A DNA stretch of 57,438 nucleotides, taken from Bacillota bacterium. GTDB lineage: Bacteria; Bacillota; Bacilli; Paenibacillales; Paenibacillaceae. The DNA lies in the NCBI GenBank assembly GCA_023433615.1, contig JAEZCJ010000219.1, positions 1-57,438 of the forward strand, read 5' to 3'. A model generated the notes under the pieces. That model was given only the letters and a program-made list of their open reading frames with translations. It was not told where the DNA came from and ran no database searches. Both the position numbers and the translations under genes were made by a program. Positions 1 through 8,990 of the stretch are shown here, piece by piece. Each line of letters begins with the position of its first letter. Position 1 is the stretch's first letter.

Positions 1-313
1 CATAGATCTTGAAACGGCTGATCGGCCGTACGATTGCCGCTCGCAGCGTCCGATCGCCTGCTTCGCCTGCATATAGATCGGCAGCCATCATGAACAGATG
101 GAGCGGCAGCAAATACTTGGCGAGCAGCGTAAGGTACGATAACGGATAATCTGCAGCCGTGATCCCCGTAATGCCGAGCCCGTTCTGCATGCGCGTCACT
201 ACGTATAGGCCGAGGAACGGCAGCACCGCAGTCATGAACAGGAACAGTAGCGTCTTCTTCCGCGTTGTCAGCTTCACCCATTCATTAATGGTAGCCGATA
301 GCAGCAGCTTCAT
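1..313 (-). CDS. ABC-2 type transporter permease, partial
   Basis: This is the N-terminal ~104 residues of a membrane protein that continues beyond the left edge. It starts MKLLLSATINEWVKLTTRKK, followed by a hydrophobic segment and loop typical of ABC-2 permeases (start near the membrane with a basic amphipathic helix, then TM1). Its start overlaps the end of the upstream ATPase gene by 29 bases, so the two are almost certainly translated together as one exporter. Substrate cannot be told. The assignment rests on topology and the neighbour, not on a unique motif. Confidence 0.75.
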   Translation of the reverse strand, partial: MKLLLSATINEWVKLTTRKKTLLFLFMTAVLPFLGLYVVTRMQNGLGITGITAADYPLSYLTLLAKYLLPLHLFMMAADLYAGEAGDRTLRAAIVRPISRFKIY

Positions 314-1049
314 AAGGCTCCCCCTCTCTCTCTATCCGCAACTGCGTGACATAGAACGACTCCAGCGACTCGCCGGCCTCGCGCAGCTCATGCATGCTGA
401 ATTCGCGAATCAAACGCCCTTGATGCATAATGCCGATTCGATTGCAGACGCGCTCCATCTCGGCAATCAAGTGGCTCGAGAGGAAGAAAGTCGTTCCCTC
501 TTCCCGCGCAAGCCTGGCGATCAGCTCCCGCATCGCGACCATGCCTTCGATGTCCAGACCGTTCGTCGGCTCATCCAGAATCAACAGCTCGGGCTTGGAT
601 AGCATAGCGGAGGCAATGCCGAGCCGCTGCTTCATGCCGAGCGAATAACGGCCGACCTTCTCATGCTTATTCGCGCCTAGTCCGACAAGATCCAGCACCT
701 CGTCGATCCGGCCCTTCGGCAGCTCCGGATACAGCCTTGCCGCAAGCGACAGATTCTTGTAAGCGCTCATGTATTCGTGCGCCTCCGCCTTCTCGATCAT
801 GACGCCTACGCGCCGCATCGCGGCTTCATGCTCTTCCTGCGCATCGATGCCGAACAGCCTTACCCGGCCGCGATCGGCACGGCATAATCCCGACACGATC
901 TTCATGACGGTCGTCTTGCCTGCGCCGTTCGGGCCGAAGAAGCCGTATATGTCCCCCTTGTTGATGCGCAGCGTAATCTGATCAACGCCTCTCTTCGAGG
1001 CATATTGCTTGGTTAGACCTTCGATCTCCAAAACGGTTTCCTTCATCAT
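285..1049 (-). CDS. ABC transporter ATP-binding protein (ABC-2 exporter type)
   Basis: A 254-aa cytoplasmic ATPase with Walker A GPNGAGKTT (about residues 39-47), signature YSLGMKQR, Walker B LLILDEPT and switch His in FLSSHL. It resembles the CcmA/BcrA-type ATPases that pair with ABC-2 permeases in drug, bacteriocin or lipid export. The frame opens with two Met codons in a row; a GGAG lies about 11 bases upstream. It overlaps the next gene, the partial permease, by 29 bases. Regulation and substrate are not visible. Confidence 0.9.
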   Translation of the reverse strand: MMKETVLEIEGLTKQYASKRGVDQITLRINKGDIYGFFGPNGAGKTTVMKIVSGLCRADRGRVRLFGIDAQEEHEAAMRRVGVMIEKAEAHEYMSAYKNLSLAARLYPELPKGRIDEVLDLVGLGANKHEKVGRYSLGMKQRLGIASAMLSKPELLILDEPTNGLDIEGMVAMRELIARLAREEGTTFFLSSHLIAEMERVCNRIGIMHQGRLIREFSMHELREAGESLESFYVTQLRIEREGEPYEAAAIGYH

Positions 1050-1075
1050 GCTCTTTCACGCTCCTATCGGTAGAA

Positions 1076-1101
1076 GCAGCCTTAGATGCTTCTAAGGCTG
1101 C
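1076..1101 (-). terminator. Perfect 11-bp hairpin between secreted-protein gene and ABC ATPase
   Basis: GCAGCCTTAGA and TCTAAGGCTGC form a perfect 11-bp stem with a 4-base loop. There is no strong T-run after it on the minus strand, so it may be an attenuator or an mRNA stabiliser rather than a full terminator. Confidence 0.45.
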
Positions 1102-1134
1102 ACCGCTCTGTTCATTACCGCTCGAATAGCCGAA

Positions 1135-2073
1135 TCAATCCTGCTTATAACGCTCCAGATCGACATTTTCCACCTTGCGTCCGGCCAGGTCGATCGCATC
1201 GGGCTTCGTCGCGTTGCGGTCCGTCACTACGACGCTTGCATGCAGCACGATGGTGTGCGCGTTGCCCGCCTCGTCCGTACCGCTGATCGTGAAGCTGACG
1301 ACATGGCTGTCGATAAAATCATTCTCGTCCAGTTCGGCCTTAAGCCCGACGCGATCGATGTTCACGTTATCCGTCAGCCGCGGCATCGTGCCGCCCAACT
1401 GCTCCAAGTCGATGCCGAGCAGGTCCCGCACATCTTCATAAGCCTGGATGTCCTGCGGTTCCGGTGCCTTATGTTCGGCGTTCATCGCTTCCTTAATGAT
1501 CAGCGATCCGATGGTGTTCGCAATCGCCGGAATCTGCGCGCCGCTCAGCTCCACGTTCACTACAGCTCCTCCGTCCGCTTCCTTCTCGAGCACGAAGCTG
1601 TTCTTCAAGTTGCCGACCAGCGCATCGACGATGCGCTCTGCGCCGTTCGATAAGGCCGCATGATCGCTCGCGTCGAGGCTGTCGCCGTGACGGGCTTCCC
1701 AATCGTCTGTCTGTTCCTCGAACAATCGATACGTATCGCTGTGCGAGGATTTCATGACCGTCTGTCCGTCTGTATCGTAGAATTCGTAAGTACCAGCCTC
1801 TGCCGCTCCCGTACGAAGCGTTACGCTGCCGCTCGCGGCGCCCGAAGCTTGGTCATCCTTCACCTTCGCCTGCACCTCAAGCAGCGGATTGCCGTTGTCC
1901 GTCAACGTTACCGTTACATGCTGCGTCGCGTTCGTGATGCTTGCCGACGCTTTGAGCGCATCCTTGTACGCCTCGTAGCCTTCGCTTCCGCCGATTCCCG
2001 CGAATGCGGACGTAATCAGGAGCGCGCTCCCTACCGTAAGACCTGCGCCAATCATCATGACCTTCTTCTTCAT
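1135..2073 (-). CDS. Secreted or membrane-anchored protein of unknown function
   Basis: 312 aa. It starts MKKKVMMIGAGLTVGSALLI and has a clear Sec-type N-terminus ending near SAFA. The rest is acidic, soluble and without cysteines, with alternating beta-like segments (for example VTVTLTDNGNPLLEVQAKV). I do not recognise the family with certainty; similar lengths and signals occur in substrate-sensing or accessory proteins beside ABC exporters. The ATG at 2073 lies 9 bases after AGGAGG; a TTG at 2082 abuts the ribosome binding site and is unlikely. It lies upstream of and co-directional with the ABC-2 ATPase, 85 bases apart with a hairpin between, and may be its accessory protein. Confidence 0.75.
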   Translation of the reverse strand: MKKKVMMIGAGLTVGSALLITSAFAGIGGSEGYEAYKDALKASASITNATQHVTVTLTDNGNPLLEVQAKVKDDQASGAASGSVTLRTGAAEAGTYEFYDTDGQTVMKSSHSDTYRLFEEQTDDWEARHGDSLDASDHAALSNGAERIVDALVGNLKNSFVLEKEADGGAVVNVELSGAQIPAIANTIGSLIIKEAMNAEHKAPEPQDIQAYEDVRDLLGIDLEQLGGTMPRLTDNVNIDRVGLKAELDENDFIDSHVVSFTISGTDEAGNAHTIVLHASVVVTDRNATKPDAIDLAGRKVENVDLERYKQD

Positions 2074-2137
2074 CTCGATCAACCTCCTAAGATTCGTGAA
2101 GCTCGCTGCTTCATGTTCCTTATCATGAACGATGAAT

Positions 2138-2187
2138 CTTAACAGGCGAGAAAAGAAAATTAAACGCGTCGAAAAGAAAGATTAACA
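2138..2187 (-). promoter_or_regulatory. Candidate promoter region with phased direct repeats
   Basis: Three TTAAC-like elements (2139 TTAAC, 2160 TTAAAC, 2182 TTAAC) sit 21-22 bases apart, two of them following near-identical AAAAGAAA tracts. That is two helical turns, the layout used by OmpR/PhoB-type regulators. A weak minus-strand promoter (TTGTTA, 18 bases, TTTAAT) runs through it. It lies upstream of the secreted-protein gene. Direct observation of the repeats; regulator identity is inference. Confidence 0.35.
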
Positions 2188-2223
2188 AATTCTAAACTGG
2201 CTCAATGCCCGCCAACGTCACAA

Positions 2224-2259
2224 ATAAAAAGACCGGCCTGAAAGGGCCGATCTTGGATC
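2224..2259 (-). terminator. Rho-independent terminator of the MacB-like operon
   Basis: On the minus strand AAGATCGGCC, a short loop, GGCCGGTCTT and then TTTTATTTG: a 10-bp stem with one mismatch and a T-run, 20 bases after the stop of the last gene of the operon. Confidence 0.8.
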
Positions 2260-2279
2260 AATCATCTATTGAGCTACGT

Positions 2280-3176
2280 TCAAGCTTTCGTGACCAGCTT
2301 CTCTTCGGGCGGGTACAGAATGATCTTTCCTTCCTCCATCTGCACGCGGACCTTGTTCACGTCCTTGAATCCTTCTTCAACGAGCATGCCGGACGGAATC
2401 TGCAGCCTCCCTGCCTTATCGATGACCGCATATTCGACATGGCTCTCTGCCGCCTCCCCCTGCTCGCGCTCCAGGCTCTGGAATTCCTCCAGATAGGACT
2501 GCCTGCGGATCATCTCAGCCGACGTCTTGCCGTCGCGGATCTGCACGACGCGGTCAACCTTGCGCGCCAGCAGCGGATCATGCGTGACGATGACGATCGT
2601 AATGCCGATCGTCCGATTCAGCTCGCGAAACAGATCGAGGACTTGATTGGACGTCTTCGTGTCGAGCGAGCCGGTCGGCTCGTCAGCCAGGAGCAGCCGC
2701 GGTTCGTTCGCAAGCGCGATCGCGATCGCGACCCGCTGCTGCTCGCCGCCGGACAGCTCGCTCAGCCGATTCTTCATGCGGTGGCCCAGACCTACGGCCT
2801 CGAGCAGCTCGATCGCTCTGGCGCGCCTCCTTCTGCCCCGGATCAAGATCGGCAGCTCGACGTTCTCAAGGGCGGTCAGGTAAGGAATCAAGTTACGTGC
2901 GTTGTTCTGCCAGACGAAGCCGACGCTCTCTCGCTTGTACTTCACGAGGTCCCGCTCGCCGAAGCCGAGCAGATCCTTGCCGTCGACGAACAGCTTGCCG
3001 GCTGAAGGACGGTCAAGCCCGCCCAGCATGTTCAGCAGCGTCGACTTGCCACTGCCGCTGTTGCCGATGATCGCCATCAGCTCGCCGGTCTCGCCCCGCA
3101 GGTCGAGACCTTGCAGCGCAACGACCTCCAAGTCCTTCGTCTTGTATATTTTGACGAGTCCGTCGCAATGAATCAT
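2280..3176 (-). CDS. MacB/LolD-type ABC ATPase with C-terminal AbrB-like tail
   Basis: 298 aa. Residues 1-230 form an ATPase of the lipoprotein/antibiotic-export (LolD/MacB) class: Walker A GNSGSGKST (38-46), LSGGEQQR signature, LLADEPTGSLD Walker B, and THDP. The last ~45 residues (YAVIDKAGRLQIPSGMLVEEG and on) read as a SpoVT/AbrB-like swapped-hairpin domain, an unusual addition to a transporter ATPase. The ribosome binding site GAGGAG overlaps the stop codon of the upstream FtsX-like permease gene, so the two are coupled. It is the last gene of a four-gene operon that also holds a second ATPase. Confidence 0.88.
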   Translation of the reverse strand: MIHCDGLVKIYKTKDLEVVALQGLDLRGETGELMAIIGNSGSGKSTLLNMLGGLDRPSAGKLFVDGKDLLGFGERDLVKYKRESVGFVWQNNARNLIPYLTALENVELPILIRGRRRRARAIELLEAVGLGHRMKNRLSELSGGEQQRVAIAIALANEPRLLLADEPTGSLDTKTSNQVLDLFRELNRTIGITIVIVTHDPLLARKVDRVVQIRDGKTSAEMIRRQSYLEEFQSLEREQGEAAESHVEYAVIDKAGRLQIPSGMLVEEGFKDVNKVRVQMEEGKIILYPPEEKLVTKA

Positions 3177-3180
3177 GCTG

Positions 3181-6045
3181 TCACTCCTCTCCCAGCTTGA
3201 GCGCTTGGCTGATCTTCACGCGCGACAACCGGTAACCGAGCACGAGCAGGCCGATCGACAGCATCAAGCCGACCATGCTGTACAGCTGCAGGTAATCGCC
3301 GAGATTGTACACGATCTCGAACGGCGGCACTTGCTCCGAAGGATTGAACGAGAGCTCGAAGAGCGGCACGAACATCTCGCTGACCACGTTGCCCATGAGC
3401 ACGCCGATCAATACGGCCGCTCCGGAGGTCAGCAACTGCTCGCTTACGAGCATTCCGATAATCTGGCCGAACGGAATGCCCATCGCGCGCAATACGCCGA
3501 ACTGCAGCGTCCGGCCGGACAACGACAGAATCCAGAATACGAGGAAGCCGAGGAAGCTGATCAGCATCGAGATGACGAAGCCCAGCGTCATGACGCCGTT
3601 GATCGCGAGCCGGAACGGATCATTCTTGGACTTGATCAACTCCTGCGTCGCATCCTGCAGGGAGAGAATCGGGATGCTCTGCTCCTGCAGGTCCTCGTAC
3701 AACTCCGCGCTAGCAGCGCCGTCCTTCAGCTTCAGCCATACTTCGTAAGGTTCCATGGCCAGTCTGTTCTGCAGCGTGCTCAGATGCGTGACGACCAACT
3801 TGGGCTTCTCCTTGTCGCCAGGCTTCGCCAGCGGATTCCAGCCCGGCCAGTAGTCGACGATCCCGAATACCGTAAGCAGCGTCGCGTCCAACCCCTGCCA
3901 ACCGACATAGATCGGATCGCCGACCTTCGCATTGAATTCGTCTGCGACCGATTGCGAGATCAATACGCCGCGCGGATCGGATGAGAGCAAGTTCAGGTAA
4001 GTATTCAAATGATAATCGAGCAACCCGTTGTTCAACCACGCGACTTGCCCGAACTCGTACGTCTCGATTCCATAGAGCGTGGTGACGGCCGAACCTTCGG
4101 CAACGTTGAGGTTCGCATCCTCCTTAACGAACACGCGGGTTGCCGTCTCCACGCCGGATAGCTTCGTCATCGGCAGGAACGGCGGTTCCGTATACTGCAC
4201 GCGCTTCGCCGTCGGCGCGGCACCGTCGCCTTGCGCCTGCGGCGGACCCTGCGGTGGGCCGGGCGGCGGGGGCGGCGGCGCGTCGTTCTCCCAGCGGATG
4301 TTCAGCGCTACATCCGCGCCGATGCCGTACGCGATCTTATTCTCCATATTGTCGTTGATTGTGCGGGCCGCATTGGCGCTGAACAGACCGGTTGCCACCG
4401 TCATGATCAGGAACACCTTAATCGTCAGGTACTGCCCGGACGAACGGCTGATCTGCACCAGCGTCGAATAGAGTGCAGGCGGCCACCACTTGCGCCCCAG
4501 CCAGTACAAGAGCCGTATGAACCATGGATAGATCCGGAGGATCAGCAATCCTCCGCCTAATGCGAGCAGGGCCGGCATGAGGAATAAGAGCGGGTCGACC
4601 GACAAGGCCCCGACGTCAAGCGCCAGCTCTCTCATCTCCGCCACGCGCTGGCGGAAGCCGATGTACAGGTACACGGCCAGGGCGACCAGAATGATATCCA
4701 TGCCGATTCGATGCCAGAACGGCACCCGCTCCAGCCTCGCCATCTGCTGCTTATGGCCGACGATCGATACGCGCGTTGCGAGCACGGCCGGAAACAATGT
4801 CAACAGAATCGCGCTTGCCACGGCGATGGCCGCGATCCGGTAAGCATCGCTGCCCAATACGACGTCGAGCGCCGCACGGTTGACGAAGGACATGAAGCCG
4901 TCCGAGGCACCTAGCACGCGAGTGAACAGCATGCCGAGCGGCGGTCCTACGGCAAGAGCGGCCAAGCCCAGCAGAAGGCCTTCCACGACGTAGGCCACCA
5001 TAATCTGCAACCGGCTTGCCCCTCGGCTGCGGAGCACCGAGATCTCGGTCTTCTGCCGTTCGATGATGAGATTGGACGTCATATATAGATAGAAGGCAAG
5101 CATCAGCATAACGGGCGCATACAAGGATAGCAGCGTGTTATCGAGCCGTTCCTTCTTCTCTAAATAAGTCTCGATCGTCTTGAGCGCCGGGAGGTGCAGC
5201 TCTGCGTTATACGAGAACCGAGAAGACAAATAATTGCGCATATATTCGGACTGCTCGACGAAAGTGTCGATGCCTTCCGTCTTCAGCTGGGTATAGTCGA
5301 GACCGAATACGTACTGCGTCGTACCGACCTTCGCTTTCCCTGCCCCGAGAAAATCCCGATCGAATACCGCATAAGGAATAAAGAACGAAGACTCGTTGCT
5401 CATCAGCGGGAATGGCGCGTAGGGGCTTCCCTCCGGCAGAATGTCGATAATGCCGACCGGCAAGATTCGGTATGTCTGTCCGTTCGAACGAACAAGGCCG
5501 GTAATCTCTTCGCCCAGATCGCGCTTGACCTTAATTAAGTAAGACTGCGTCACCAGAGCCTCATAGATCCCGTCATCGCGGTCCGGGTTCGGCATCCGTC
5601 CGTCTACGAGACGCACTTGCTCTTCCAAGTTCGATACGGCACGGAACGAGCCGACGACGGTAAGCTTCTGAATCTCTTCCTCCGTCGCATCCGAGCCGTA
5701 CACTTTCATCGATTCCGTCGAGCGGTTGACATACTTCGCCTTCGCATCCAGGCCGACGCGGCCGGGGAATCCGGCGACATAGCGATCCAAGCTCGTAATC
5801 GTGCGTGCCCTCTTGACCGGGTCCTCCTGATTCACGAGCGCATTGACCCGCATATAGCCCGGATAGGTATTGCTCTTAAGCTGCTGCTGCTCCAGCTCCT
5901 TATACAGCGTCCGCTGCAGAATGGCGTTCGAATAAAGCGGCATCGAGCTGAACAACGCGACGCAGACTGTCAGACCGAACAATAGGTTCAGCTGGAGCCA
6001 CTTGTTATTCGCCATCTTGCGCAGAATCATGGTCCATAATGCCAA
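3181..6045 (-). CDS. FtsX/MacB-family ABC transporter permease, 954 aa
   Basis: Large permease with an N-terminal TM, a long extracytoplasmic region, a central block of TM segments (about residues 300-540), a second extracytoplasmic region and a C-terminal FtsX-like TM block (about 835-945). This is the double-FtsX arrangement of exporters that act mechanically on lipoproteins, peptides or drugs. A proline-rich stretch (six Pro, then GPPQGPP) near residue 595 marks an exposed linker. The frame opens at a TTG 8 bases after GGAGAGG; an in-frame ATG lies at 6030. It is flanked by the adaptor lipoprotein and ATPase genes, so it is the membrane core of the system. Confidence 0.88.
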   Translation of the reverse strand: MALWTMILRKMANNKWLQLNLLFGLTVCVALFSSMPLYSNAILQRTLYKELEQQQLKSNTYPGYMRVNALVNQEDPVKRARTITSLDRYVAGFPGRVGLDAKAKYVNRSTESMKVYGSDATEEEIQKLTVVGSFRAVSNLEEQVRLVDGRMPNPDRDDGIYEALVTQSYLIKVKRDLGEEITGLVRSNGQTYRILPVGIIDILPEGSPYAPFPLMSNESSFFIPYAVFDRDFLGAGKAKVGTTQYVFGLDYTQLKTEGIDTFVEQSEYMRNYLSSRFSYNAELHLPALKTIETYLEKKERLDNTLLSLYAPVMLMLAFYLYMTSNLIIERQKTEISVLRSRGASRLQIMVAYVVEGLLLGLAALAVGPPLGMLFTRVLGASDGFMSFVNRAALDVVLGSDAYRIAAIAVASAILLTLFPAVLATRVSIVGHKQQMARLERVPFWHRIGMDIILVALAVYLYIGFRQRVAEMRELALDVGALSVDPLLFLMPALLALGGGLLILRIYPWFIRLLYWLGRKWWPPALYSTLVQISRSSGQYLTIKVFLIMTVATGLFSANAARTINDNMENKIAYGIGADVALNIRWENDAPPPPPPGPPQGPPQAQGDGAAPTAKRVQYTEPPFLPMTKLSGVETATRVFVKEDANLNVAEGSAVTTLYGIETYEFGQVAWLNNGLLDYHLNTYLNLLSSDPRGVLISQSVADEFNAKVGDPIYVGWQGLDATLLTVFGIVDYWPGWNPLAKPGDKEKPKLVVTHLSTLQNRLAMEPYEVWLKLKDGAASAELYEDLQEQSIPILSLQDATQELIKSKNDPFRLAINGVMTLGFVISMLISFLGFLVFWILSLSGRTLQFGVLRAMGIPFGQIIGMLVSEQLLTSGAAVLIGVLMGNVVSEMFVPLFELSFNPSEQVPPFEIVYNLGDYLQLYSMVGLMLSIGLLVLGYRLSRVKISQALKLGEE

Positions 6046-6083
6046 GGCCGCTTCCTCTCCTTCGTCTTCCCCGTCCGCGGACG

Positions 6084-7127
6084 CTAATTATTCATAATGA
6101 TCTGCGCGCCTTCTTCCAGCCCGCGCGTGATCTCGACTTCGATCGATGTCTTCAGCCCGACTTCCACGTCGACTTCCTTGCGGCGTTCGCCCTCCGCGAC
6201 TTGTACGTAGGTACGTCCGAGATAGTTCCGAAGTCCTGCGCGCGGAATGACGATGACGTTCTCCCGCTTTTCGAGCGCAATCTCGAAGTCGGCTCTGTCC
6301 CCGATCTCGACGCCCTCGATCGGATCGACCAAGCCGATGATGAGCAGCTTCCCATTCCGATCCGCTTCCGACTTGTCGAGGGTCAGCGGCGCGCTGGAAG
6401 GCGACTGCAGCACGGTGCCTCTGTACTCCTTCTTGTCATACGTAACTTTGACTTCCATATTCGCATGGACGGGATATAAGTCCGCATCCGACGGCGCTTG
6501 GTAGGTCAGGAGGACCTGATAAGGATCCGCTACCGTCACGATCGGCTGATAGCCGGTGACGGAGTCGCCGGGCTTCAGATCGGCGAGATAAGTAATCTTC
6601 CCGTCGATCGGCGATACAAGCTTGGAGCGCGATAGCTGGCTCTCCAGCGCCTCCAGCGAGATCCGCTCGCGGTCCAGATCGATCTCGCGAAGCCGCAGCT
6701 CATTGCCGGTCAATCCTTCTCGAACGGCTTGGCCGAACAATATTTCCGCCCGCTCGACATTCAGCCGCTGCAGCTTCGCGCGCAGCTCCAAGTCGCCGAC
6801 ATCGAGCTCAATGACGGTCTGTCCGGCCTCGATCATCTCGCCGACCTTCAGGGCGACGGTCTTGATCCGGCCGCCGGACTCCTTGAAGAATAAGGGCTCG
6901 GTCTTGCTGGACGTGAAGGTGGCCATTCCCTTCAGGTAAGTCTGGATATTGCCGCGAGCGACTTCCACCACGTCGAAGGCTTCCTCCTTCGGCTTCACGA
7001 GCGGCGGCGCAAGCGCCTCCTCTTCGCTCGGCAGCATCGAGCAGCCTGCGGTAAGGGAGACCGCGAGCACGACAGCTGCCGCTTGTTTAACCATACGTCG
7101 GTATGATTGCATCCGGTTGCTCTGCAA
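6084..7127 (-). CDS. HlyD/MacA-family efflux adaptor lipoprotein
   Basis: About 347 aa. The N-terminus ends in a lipobox, LTAGC, so the protein is an extracytoplasmic lipoprotein. It has biotinyl-lipoyl-like halves (VALKVGEMIEAGQTVIELDVGDLE and, after a short coiled coil, SRSKLVSPIDGKITYL) and a C-terminal beta-barrel region, as in MacA-type adaptors. The start is uncertain. A TTG at 7127 is 9 bases after GGAGG; ATGs exist at 7136 (too close to it), 7112 and 7094, the last overlapping the ATPase stop codon. It overlaps the preceding ATPase gene by ~41 bases and likely bridges ATPase and FtsX-like permease. Confidence 0.85.
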   Translation of the reverse strand: MQSNRMQSYRRMVKQAAAVVLAVSLTAGCSMLPSEEEALAPPLVKPKEEAFDVVEVARGNIQTYLKGMATFTSSKTEPLFFKESGGRIKTVALKVGEMIEAGQTVIELDVGDLELRAKLQRLNVERAEILFGQAVREGLTGNELRLREIDLDRERISLEALESQLSRSKLVSPIDGKITYLADLKPGDSVTGYQPIVTVADPYQVLLTYQAPSDADLYPVHANMEVKVTYDKKEYRGTVLQSPSSAPLTLDKSEADRNGKLLIIGLVDPIEGVEIGDRADFEIALEKRENVIVIPRAGLRNYLGRTYVQVAEGERRKEVDVEVGLKTSIEVEITRGLEEGAQIIMNN

Positions 7128-7821
7128 TTGTTCCATCCTCCAATGCGATGACATGGTCGACTAGCTCCATTATGCCGGGATCATGCGTCGTCAGGACGAC
7201 GGTCATGCCGGTCCGCTTCACCAGATCCCGAAATACTTTAATGATCTGCAGGCCCATCTTGCTGTCGAGCTCCGCCGTCGGTTCGTCGGCGATCAGCAGA
7301 ACGGGCTCATGCGCGATCGCTCTGGCTATCGCGACGCGTTGCTGCTCGCCGCCGGACAACTCCGTGGGGCGATGCTTCATCCGTTCCTTCATGCCGACCC
7401 AATCCAGCGCACGCTCCGCAATCGCGCGATTGCCCTTCAAGCCCGCGACCCGCATGCCGAACTCTACATTCTCGTACGCCGACATGAGCGGCACGAGGCC
7501 GAACGATTGGAAGACGAGCCCGATCTGTTTGCGTCTGTGGGCCGCACGCTCCTTCTCCGACCACGTCGTCATATCCATGCCCTCGAACAGCACGCGACCT
7601 TCGGTCGGCTCGTCCAGTGCGCTCAGGATGTTGAGCAGAGTCGTCTTGCCGGAGCCCGAACGGCCGATCAACGCGACGATCTTGCCTCGTTCGATCGACA
7701 GATCGATGCCTTGCAGCGCCGTTACCGCCGAGCTGCCTCTACCGAACACCTTGCTGACGCCGATCGCTTGCAGAATCGTGCCCTCGTCCGGCTGTTGAGC
7801 CGTTATACCCGCTTCCGCCAT
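7087..7821 (-). CDS. MacB/LolD-type ABC ATPase
   Basis: 244 aa with Walker A GRSGSGKTT, LSGGEQQR, LLIADEPTAELD and TTHDP; a LolD/MacB-class ATPase. The ATG at 7821 is 7 bases after GAGGGGG; an upstream ATG at 7842 lacks a site. It is the first gene of the four-gene export operon, which therefore carries two different ATPases for one large permease. Either they form a heterodimer or the distal one (with the AbrB-like tail) has another role. Confidence 0.9.
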   Translation of the reverse strand: MAEAGITAQQPDEGTILQAIGVSKVFGRGSSAVTALQGIDLSIERGKIVALIGRSGSGKTTLLNILSALDEPTEGRVLFEGMDMTTWSEKERAAHRRKQIGLVFQSFGLVPLMSAYENVEFGMRVAGLKGNRAIAERALDWVGMKERMKHRPTELSGGEQQRVAIARAIAHEPVLLIADEPTAELDSKMGLQIIKVFRDLVKRTGMTVVLTTHDPGIMELVDHVIALEDGTIAEQPDAIIPTYG

Positions 7822-7971
7822 CCGCACGCCCCCTCTGTCCATCGCGCATTTTCATACGATGAATGCGCTGTCATTTTCATAATCTTGCATATCCCATCTT
7901 CTTCCAGTCAGGACAGCTTCCATAGTCAAGGATAGGTTGAGGCTACTAAGATGTCAATCGTATACAATTCC

Positions 7972-8010
7972 AAAAAAATAGGTCGAATCCCCTAATTGCA
8001 GGATTCGACC
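7972..8010 (-). terminator. Rho-independent terminator of the DUF92 gene
   Basis: Minus strand GGTCGAATCC, loop, GGATTCGACC and then TATTTTTTT: perfect 10-bp stem with a T-run just after the DUF92 stop codon. Confidence 0.9.
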
Positions 8011-8021
8011 CCTCGCAGGCG

Positions 8022-8846
8022 CTAGGCCAGCCATGCGGCCATGCCGACCGCGCATGCACCGGCCGCTATCGATGTCGCCAAGTTGACGATGTCGTTCGTC
8101 ATGAAGCGGAGTCCGCGATACCGCTCTGCCGGCCTGCCGCAGTGCTCGTCCCGCTCCAGCTCGATGCCGCACTGCGAGCAGCGGAACATGCCTTGCAGCG
8201 TAGCGCCCAGGAGTGAATCGACAAGCGCGCCGAACAAGCCCGACACGCCGGCGATGACGATCAACGCCGCTGGAGACGGCAGCTGCACGGAATCGACAAG
8301 CGCAAGCACGGCTGCCGCAGCCCCGATGCAGGCAGCGCCTGCCAGCGCGGCCGCGGTACCGAGCATCGTAATGCCGCCGCTCGTACCGGCAGGCACCTTG
8401 CGGCCGTTCAAGATCGAGCGCGGCATGCTGCCGCTCAGCGCGCCGATCTCGGTAGCCCATGTATCGGCATTGACGGCCGCCATGACGCCGATGTAGGCCG
8501 CAGCCAGCCATGGCTCAGGCCACATGGCATGCAAGGCGCAGATCGCAAGCCCGGCGCCGCCGTTCGCCCATACTTGGCCCGCATCGCGGCGTCCGCTCTT
8601 TGCGTATTTGGCCTCGGCGGCCTCCTTCGCCTTATGCCGCCGCTTCCACTTCGACCAGTAGGTCGAGGTCCCGAAGAAGACCAGCAGAAGGCCGAACCAC
8701 AGCGGTCCGCCGAGCACGATGAAGCCCGTCCCCATCGCGAGCGCGGACCATGCGCCGGACCGCGACAACGACGACCGCCGATAGGCAGCTGCAGCGCCTG
8801 CGCCGCTCACGGCAAGCCCGATAATAAGCTTAATCATCATTACCAT
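8022..8846 (-). CDS. DUF92 family membrane protein
   Basis: 274 aa, polytopic. The family signature NADTWATEIG is present (residues ~115-125), with TSGGITMLGT, GALVDSLLGATLQ and a Cys pair (CSQCG) in a soluble loop before the last TM segment. DUF92 proteins are membrane proteins related to phytol/phosphatidate cytidylyl-type enzymes (VTE5-like in plants); the bacterial role is not settled. The ATG at 8846 follows a weak GGCGGTG. It is divergent from the HD-GYP gene, with 144 bases between them. Confidence 0.85.
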   Translation of the reverse strand: MVMMIKLIIGLAVSGAGAAAAYRRSSLSRSGAWSALAMGTGFIVLGGPLWFGLLLVFFGTSTYWSKWKRRHKAKEAAEAKYAKSGRRDAGQVWANGGAGLAICALHAMWPEPWLAAAYIGVMAAVNADTWATEIGALSGSMPRSILNGRKVPAGTSGGITMLGTAAALAGAACIGAAAAVLALVDSVQLPSPAALIVIAGVSGLFGALVDSLLGATLQGMFRCSQCGIELERDEHCGRPAERYRGLRFMTNDIVNLATSIAAGACAVGMAAWLA

Positions 8847-8925
8847 CTGAACACCGCCTAGAAGAATGGATGAAATAGTACGATTTACGTGGAAAAGGAA
8901 GGATTTCTCTTGCCGGCGTCGAATA

Positions 8926-8959
8926 CTTGTCGAACATAGTACTGACAGGTTTCGACAAT
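8926..8959. promoter_or_regulatory. Pair of inverted Spo0A-box-like sites
   Basis: TTGTCGAA at 8927-8934 and its reverse complement TTCGACAA at 8951-8958 both contain the Spo0A box core TGTCGAA. They lie in the divergent region between the DUF92 and HD-GYP genes, 33-64 bases before the HD-GYP start codon. The sites are seen directly; Spo0A control is inference from the known consensus. Confidence 0.5.
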
Positions 8960-8990
8960 AATTTTCCAAGCCGGAAATGGAGTGTAACGC

